Positions 60,943 through 64,000 of a stretch of DNA of 64,000 nucleotides are shown here, in pieces. Numbering within the stretch: position 1 is the first letter of the stretch; each line of letters starts with the position of its first letter. The stretch lies in the NCBI GenBank assembly GCA_964410915.1, contig CAYPIU010000007.1:1-64000 (forward strand), given 5' to 3'. The notes below the pieces were generated by a model. That model did not search any database, had not been told where the DNA came from, and saw nothing but the letters and a program-made list of their open reading frames with translations. Both the position numbers and the translations under genes were made by a program. The stretch is from CAZFJG01 sp964410915. Its GTDB lineage: Bacteria > Synergistota > Synergistia > Synergistales > JAFGMB01.

Positions 60943-61104
60943 AAAACCATGATCCGACTTCTCCCTTTACTGTAGAAAATATTTTTGACCCGTCTTAACG
61001 TTACCGGCTTTACACTTATCTCCGCTTTATTTTCATAAATACCTCCATGCATTGAAAGATATTATGTTTGAGTCATGTCTGCTTTATATAAGCTACTCAT
61101 GCAG

Positions 61105-61132
61105 GAAGGGCGGAGGTTTCCCCCCGCCCTTC
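61105..61132. terminator. Hairpin between convergent genes
   Basis: Stem GAAGGGCGG / CCGCCCTTC with a 10-nt loop; on the plus strand ATATTTTGCATATTT follows. Lies between the membrane protein gene (plus) and dctM (minus). Confidence 0.65.
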
Positions 61133-61194
61133 ATATTTTGCATATTTCAAAAAAACCTGGATAAGTCTTTCTTTTGCTGCTTAAATGAAAACCA

Positions 61195-62508
61195 TTATCC
61201 GAAAAGCAGATCCGGAAGCCAGGTGACCAGTTGTGGGAAAATTATGCAGAGCACCAGGCAAACAAGCTGGGTTATTACAAATGGCGTTATGGAACTGTAA
61301 ATATCTGACATTGTTACCCCTTTTGGAGCAATACCCTTCATCATGAACAACATGGTGCCAAATGGTGGAGTCAGGTAACCTGTCTGTGTATTGATCGCGT
61401 AAAGGACTCCCAGCCAGAGAGGATCAAACCCGTACATCGGGAGCAAAGGCAGAAGTATTGGAAGGGTGATCATGAGGATACTCCAGGCATCGATCACAAG
61501 ACCCAGAAGGAACCAGACTACCTGAATTGCTATAAGCATGGTCCACCAGCCTATCTCGTAGGTCTCAACGAGATTTATGACCATTCTGGAGGCACCAAGA
61601 CCCATATATACTGCTGCAAAACCCTGGGCGGAAAAGAGGATCCACATCATGAACCCCTGAACCTGTATTGTAACCTTGGCTACGCTTTTTATCAGTTCCC
61701 AATTCAGCCTTCTATGAATGGCGCTACATACAAAAGCTCCAAAAGCTCCGACTGCAGCTGCCTCAGTGGGCGTGGCAATGCCGGAATATATAGATCCAAG
61801 AACTGCTGTTATGAGAAGGAGCGGGAGTACAACTCCCTTCAGGGAAGCGATCTTGGCGCTCCAGTCAGCTCTCTCTTCCACGGGAATAGGAGGTCCTAAT
61901 TCCGGATTCAGGTGGCATTTGATCAGTATGTACGCGACGATCAGGGCAGAACAGAGTAGACCAGCACCCATTCCTCCTGCAAAGAGCTCGCCTATTGATA
62001 CCTGGGCTATTGTCCCATAAAGAACCAGTGCTATACTTGGAGGAACAAGGGGACCCAGAACTCCTCCAGCAAGGATACATCCGGTGGCCAACCTCTTGTC
62101 ATATCCCCTTTTGAGCATTGCCGGAAGGGCCATGACACCCATGACAACAACACCGGTTGAAGCAATTCCTGACATGGCAGCTATGAGGGTACAGGCAAAA
62201 ACAGTACCCACTGCCAAACCTCCCTTAAGCCCTCCGGACCATCGGTACATCATCTCGAAGAGATCTTCCGCTACTCCCGATTTTTCCAGTACTACAGCCA
62301 TCAGAACGAAAAGGGGAGCTGCAACCAGAGTCGTACTCGACATCATGGAATAGGTTCTGGCAACTATAATAAAGAGAGACTCCGGGCCCCAGAAAATTGT
62401 TGTAAAGGCCGTAGCCAGTCCTCCCAGTACAAATGCAACGGGAAGTCCCGCAGCCAGGAGAAGGAACATGCTGCCAAAGAGCAGAACAGAAATCATACTT
62501 ATATCCAT
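61195..62508 (-). CDS. dctM: TRAP transporter large permease subunit
   Basis: Protein of 437 residues with about 12 membrane segments, DctM type: LLLAAGLPVAFVLGGLA, GGLAVGTVFACTLIAAMSGIASTGVVVMG, GCILAGGVLGPLVPPSIALVLYG, GIATPTEAAAVGAFGAF and TQTGYLTPPFGTMLFMMKG. Uses ion gradients for uptake of organic acids. ATG at 62508 follows GAGGTG. It is 9 bp after dctQ. Confidence 0.95.
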   Translation of the reverse strand: MDISMISVLLFGSMFLLLAAGLPVAFVLGGLATAFTTIFWGPESLFIIVARTYSMMSSTTLVAAPLFVLMAVVLEKSGVAEDLFEMMYRWSGGLKGGLAVGTVFACTLIAAMSGIASTGVVVMGVMALPAMLKRGYDKRLATGCILAGGVLGPLVPPSIALVLYGTIAQVSIGELFAGGMGAGLLCSALIVAYILIKCHLNPELGPPIPVEERADWSAKIASLKGVVLPLLLITAVLGSIYSGIATPTEAAAVGAFGAFVCSAIHRRLNWELIKSVAKVTIQVQGFMMWILFSAQGFAAVYMGLGASRMVINLVETYEIGWWTMLIAIQVVWFLLGLVIDAWSILMITLPILLPLLPMYGFDPLWLGVLYAINTQTGYLTPPFGTMLFMMKGIAPKGVTMSDIYSSITPFVITQLVCLVLCIIFPQLVTWLPDLLFG

Positions 62509-62517
62509 AATGTCACC

Positions 62518-63063
62518 TCAATTTTCAACAGTGGCATCTTTATCCGCCACTGTAACTATCTCGTTGCCGGTGAAGGCCATCACAACATCTTTAATGGTCT
62601 TGGTGCTACCCTGAAGAAGCATTAAAAAAGCCGCAATAGGTATAGTAAACTTCACAGGCCAGATGTATGGGCCCCAGGTACTGTCGGAAAATTCACGCAC
62701 TGAAAAACTTGACCAGGCCCAGGGTAAACCTTTCCAGACCAGAACTCCTACAAAAAGATAGAACATAGTCCAGGTAATGAGGTCCACAATTGCTTTTTTG
62801 CGTTTAGAAAACCGCATGTACAGAACCTCCACATTTACGAAGGCATCGTGACGGAGAGCATATGCTCCTCCCATTACAAAGTGTGTTCCGTAAAGCATAC
62901 AGGATGTTTCATGAGCCCAGATCGTTGGGCTGTTAAAGAGATACCTCATTGTAACCTCGTACACCAGCACGAGCATTATCGGATAAATAAGAAAGCCAAA
63001 GACTTTACCTACTCGATCACTCAGGTTTTCAACAAATCTGATATAACCAGCTAAAAAATGCAA
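62518..63063 (-). CDS. dctQ: TRAP transporter small permease subunit
   Basis: Protein of 181 residues with four membrane segments; FLIYPIMLVLVYEVTMRYLFNSPTIWAHETSCMLYG is the DctQ signature. The TTG at 63063 with GAGGTG eight bases ahead is preferred to the GTG at 63072. Between dctP and dctM in the operon. Confidence 0.9.
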   Translation of the reverse strand: MHFLAGYIRFVENLSDRVGKVFGFLIYPIMLVLVYEVTMRYLFNSPTIWAHETSCMLYGTHFVMGGAYALRHDAFVNVEVLYMRFSKRKKAIVDLITWTMFYLFVGVLVWKGLPWAWSSFSVREFSDSTWGPYIWPVKFTIPIAAFLMLLQGSTKTIKDVVMAFTGNEIVTVADKDATVEN

Positions 63064-63112
63064 TTCCCTCACCTCATCCGAAACTTAGGTTGCTGGAAAA
63101 ACTAAAAAGAAT

Positions 63113-63142
63113 AACCCCCTCCCCTGGGAAGAGAAGGGGGTT
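63113..63142 (-). terminator. Intercistronic hairpin between dctP and dctQ
   Basis: Stem AACCCCCTT / A.GGGGGTT followed on the minus strand by ATTCTTTTTAGTTTTT. It should stop most transcripts after dctP, so that more binding protein is made than permease. Confidence 0.8.
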
Positions 63143-63160
63143 CTCCCGGTCATTATTCCT

Positions 63161-64000
63161 TTAGTCTACGTAACCGTAGTCCTGCATGAACTGCTTAATT
63201 ATATTGATCGCCTCGATAACTCTTTCATCCTTGGGGCCCTGCTCTTCTGCGATCATGTCCAGGTAAGGCAGAGAGAACTCCTTGGTTATTGTTTTTACGT
63301 CCTCTTCGGGGAATTCGATGTAAGTGGTTCCCCACTCTTTGAAGGATTTATTGAACATTTCACGTTCCTGCATGGTCACAGCGTCCATATAATCTGTGTT
63401 AAAAGCATGGGCAGCTGTTTCAACGATGGCCTGAAGATCTGCGGGCAGTTCATCAAATGCCTTCTGGGATGCCCAGAGTTCCATTCCCTGAGGTACCTGC
63501 ATTGCGGGACCGATAAAGTATGGGCACACTTCGAAGAGTTTAAGGTCTCTGTAGAGCCACCATGCAGTACCACTTCCATCAAGGGTACCTGTAGCTATAG
63601 CCATGTAGGTTTCAGGATGGGGAAGCATGACAGGAGCAGCACCAAAATGTTCCATGCAGTCCGACATGGATCCGAAGAATCTTACCTTGAAGCCTTCAAG
63701 ATCTTCAAGTGACCTGATGGGTTCCTTACTCCAGAAATAGGTGTTACCAACGCTGTGACTGCCAAGGAACTTAATACCCTGCTCTGCAAGGGCCTCTCCT
63801 ACCAGGTCATCAATTCCCCTGTGGTGGAAGAGTTCGTTGAATTCATCATTGGTCCTTGTAACAAACGGTGGCATATTGGGTGCCGATACCCAACCCATGG
63901 GTATAGATCCCCTGAAGAACAATGAACTGGTGTTAGCGATCTGGATCATGTTCGACTTGAGGGCCTGGTCGACTTCCGAATAATTGACCAGTTCGCCGGC
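63161..64000 (-). CDS. dctP: TRAP transporter substrate-binding protein (5' end outside window)
   Basis: About 280 C-terminal residues are visible; the frame is open at the window edge. DctP/YiaO-type blocks: GEALAEQGIKFLGSHSVGNTYFWSKEPIRSLEDLEGFKVRFFGSMSDCMEHFGAAPVMLPHPETYMAIATGTLDGSGTAWWLYRDLKLFEV. The conserved Arg of FKVRFFG contacts the substrate carboxylate in this family, so an organic or oxo-acid is expected. Confidence 0.93.
   Translation of the reverse strand, partial: AGELVNYSEVDQALKSNMIQIANTSSLFFRGSIPMGWVSAPNMPPFVTRTNDEFNELFHHRGIDDLVGEALAEQGIKFLGSHSVGNTYFWSKEPIRSLEDLEGFKVRFFGSMSDCMEHFGAAPVMLPHPETYMAIATGTLDGSGTAWWLYRDLKLFEVCPYFIGPAMQVPQGMELWASQKAFDELPADLQAIVETAAHAFNTDYMDAVTMQEREMFNKSFKEWGTTYIEFPEEDVKTITKEFSLPYLDMIAEEQGPKDERVIEAINIIKQFMQDYGYVD

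Noticed and set aside
1..64000. CRISPR arrays, tRNA or rRNA genes, insertion sequences, phage genes
   Set aside because: No regularly spaced repeats, no tRNA T-arm patterns, no transposase or integrase motifs were noticed on either strand.

Overview
The window is most likely a chromosomal scaffold piece from an anaerobic, amino-acid-fermenting member of the Synergistota. Three observations support this. There is a selenocysteine-containing glycine reductase cluster. A secreted papain-like protease ends in a GGGC-type C-terminal sorting tail resembling Synergist-CTERM. There is also a large AsmA/TamB-like envelope protein, as expected in a diderm. Base composition is moderately AT-rich, and genes are compact with strong GGAGG ribosome sites. 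A 100-N gap at 48212-48311 is flanked by an exact 55-bp duplication, so this is a draft scaffold and the duplication is an assembly artefact.

Layout. 1-10.3 kb: glycine reductase region on the minus strand (grdE, grdB, grdA, grdX, a ProRS-like protein without catalytic motifs, and an NSS-type Na+ symporter), bracketed by two paralogous CdaR/PucR-type regulators. Both grdA and grdB contain an in-frame TGA read as selenocysteine. 10.4-25.3 kb: mixed housekeeping and transport genes (ComB-like phosphatase, AGCS alanine/glycine symporter, lytic transglycosylase, HD-GYP protein, YhdT-PanF and PanC of pantothenate supply, two permeases, a BaxI-like protein, a NimA-like flavoprotein, a dihydroorotate dehydrogenase-like enzyme). 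25.4-34 kb: AIM24 protein, a radical SAM/SPASM protein beside a GntR regulator with a perfect operator, a flavoprotein overlapping a PEP-synthase/rifampin-phosphotransferase-like enzyme, an MFS exporter and a membrane ClpP-class protease. 34-42.9 kb: AsmA-like protein, amidohydrolase, an aldehyde:ferredoxin oxidoreductase with a structured leader RNA and terminator, a PfoR/EIIC-like membrane protein and NiaR. 43.2-51 kb: a DUF362 ferredoxin, a phosphoesterase and korDABC, then a molybdate/tungstate ABC transporter behind a second structured leader. 51-64 kb: hydratase, RidA, dienelactone hydrolase, protease, iorAB, small exported proteins including a candidate new selenoprotein, and a TRAP transporter.

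How it fits together. Na+-coupled symporters (NSS, AGCS, SSS) and TRAP import amino acids and organic acids. Transamination yields 2-oxoacids, which Kor and Ior oxidise to acyl-CoA and reduced ferredoxin. The aldehyde oxidoreductase, which needs a W/Mo pterin, balances aldehydes and acids, and the neighbouring Mo/W transporter supplies the metal. Glycine reductase is the electron sink.

Most interesting items: (i) a probable undescribed membrane-anchored selenoprotein at 59950-60324, with an in-frame TGA and a bSECIS-like hairpin matching that of grdB; (ii) the ProRS-like protein in the grd operon lacking the class II catalytic motifs; (iii) two dissimilar structured leader RNAs on Mo/W-related genes.
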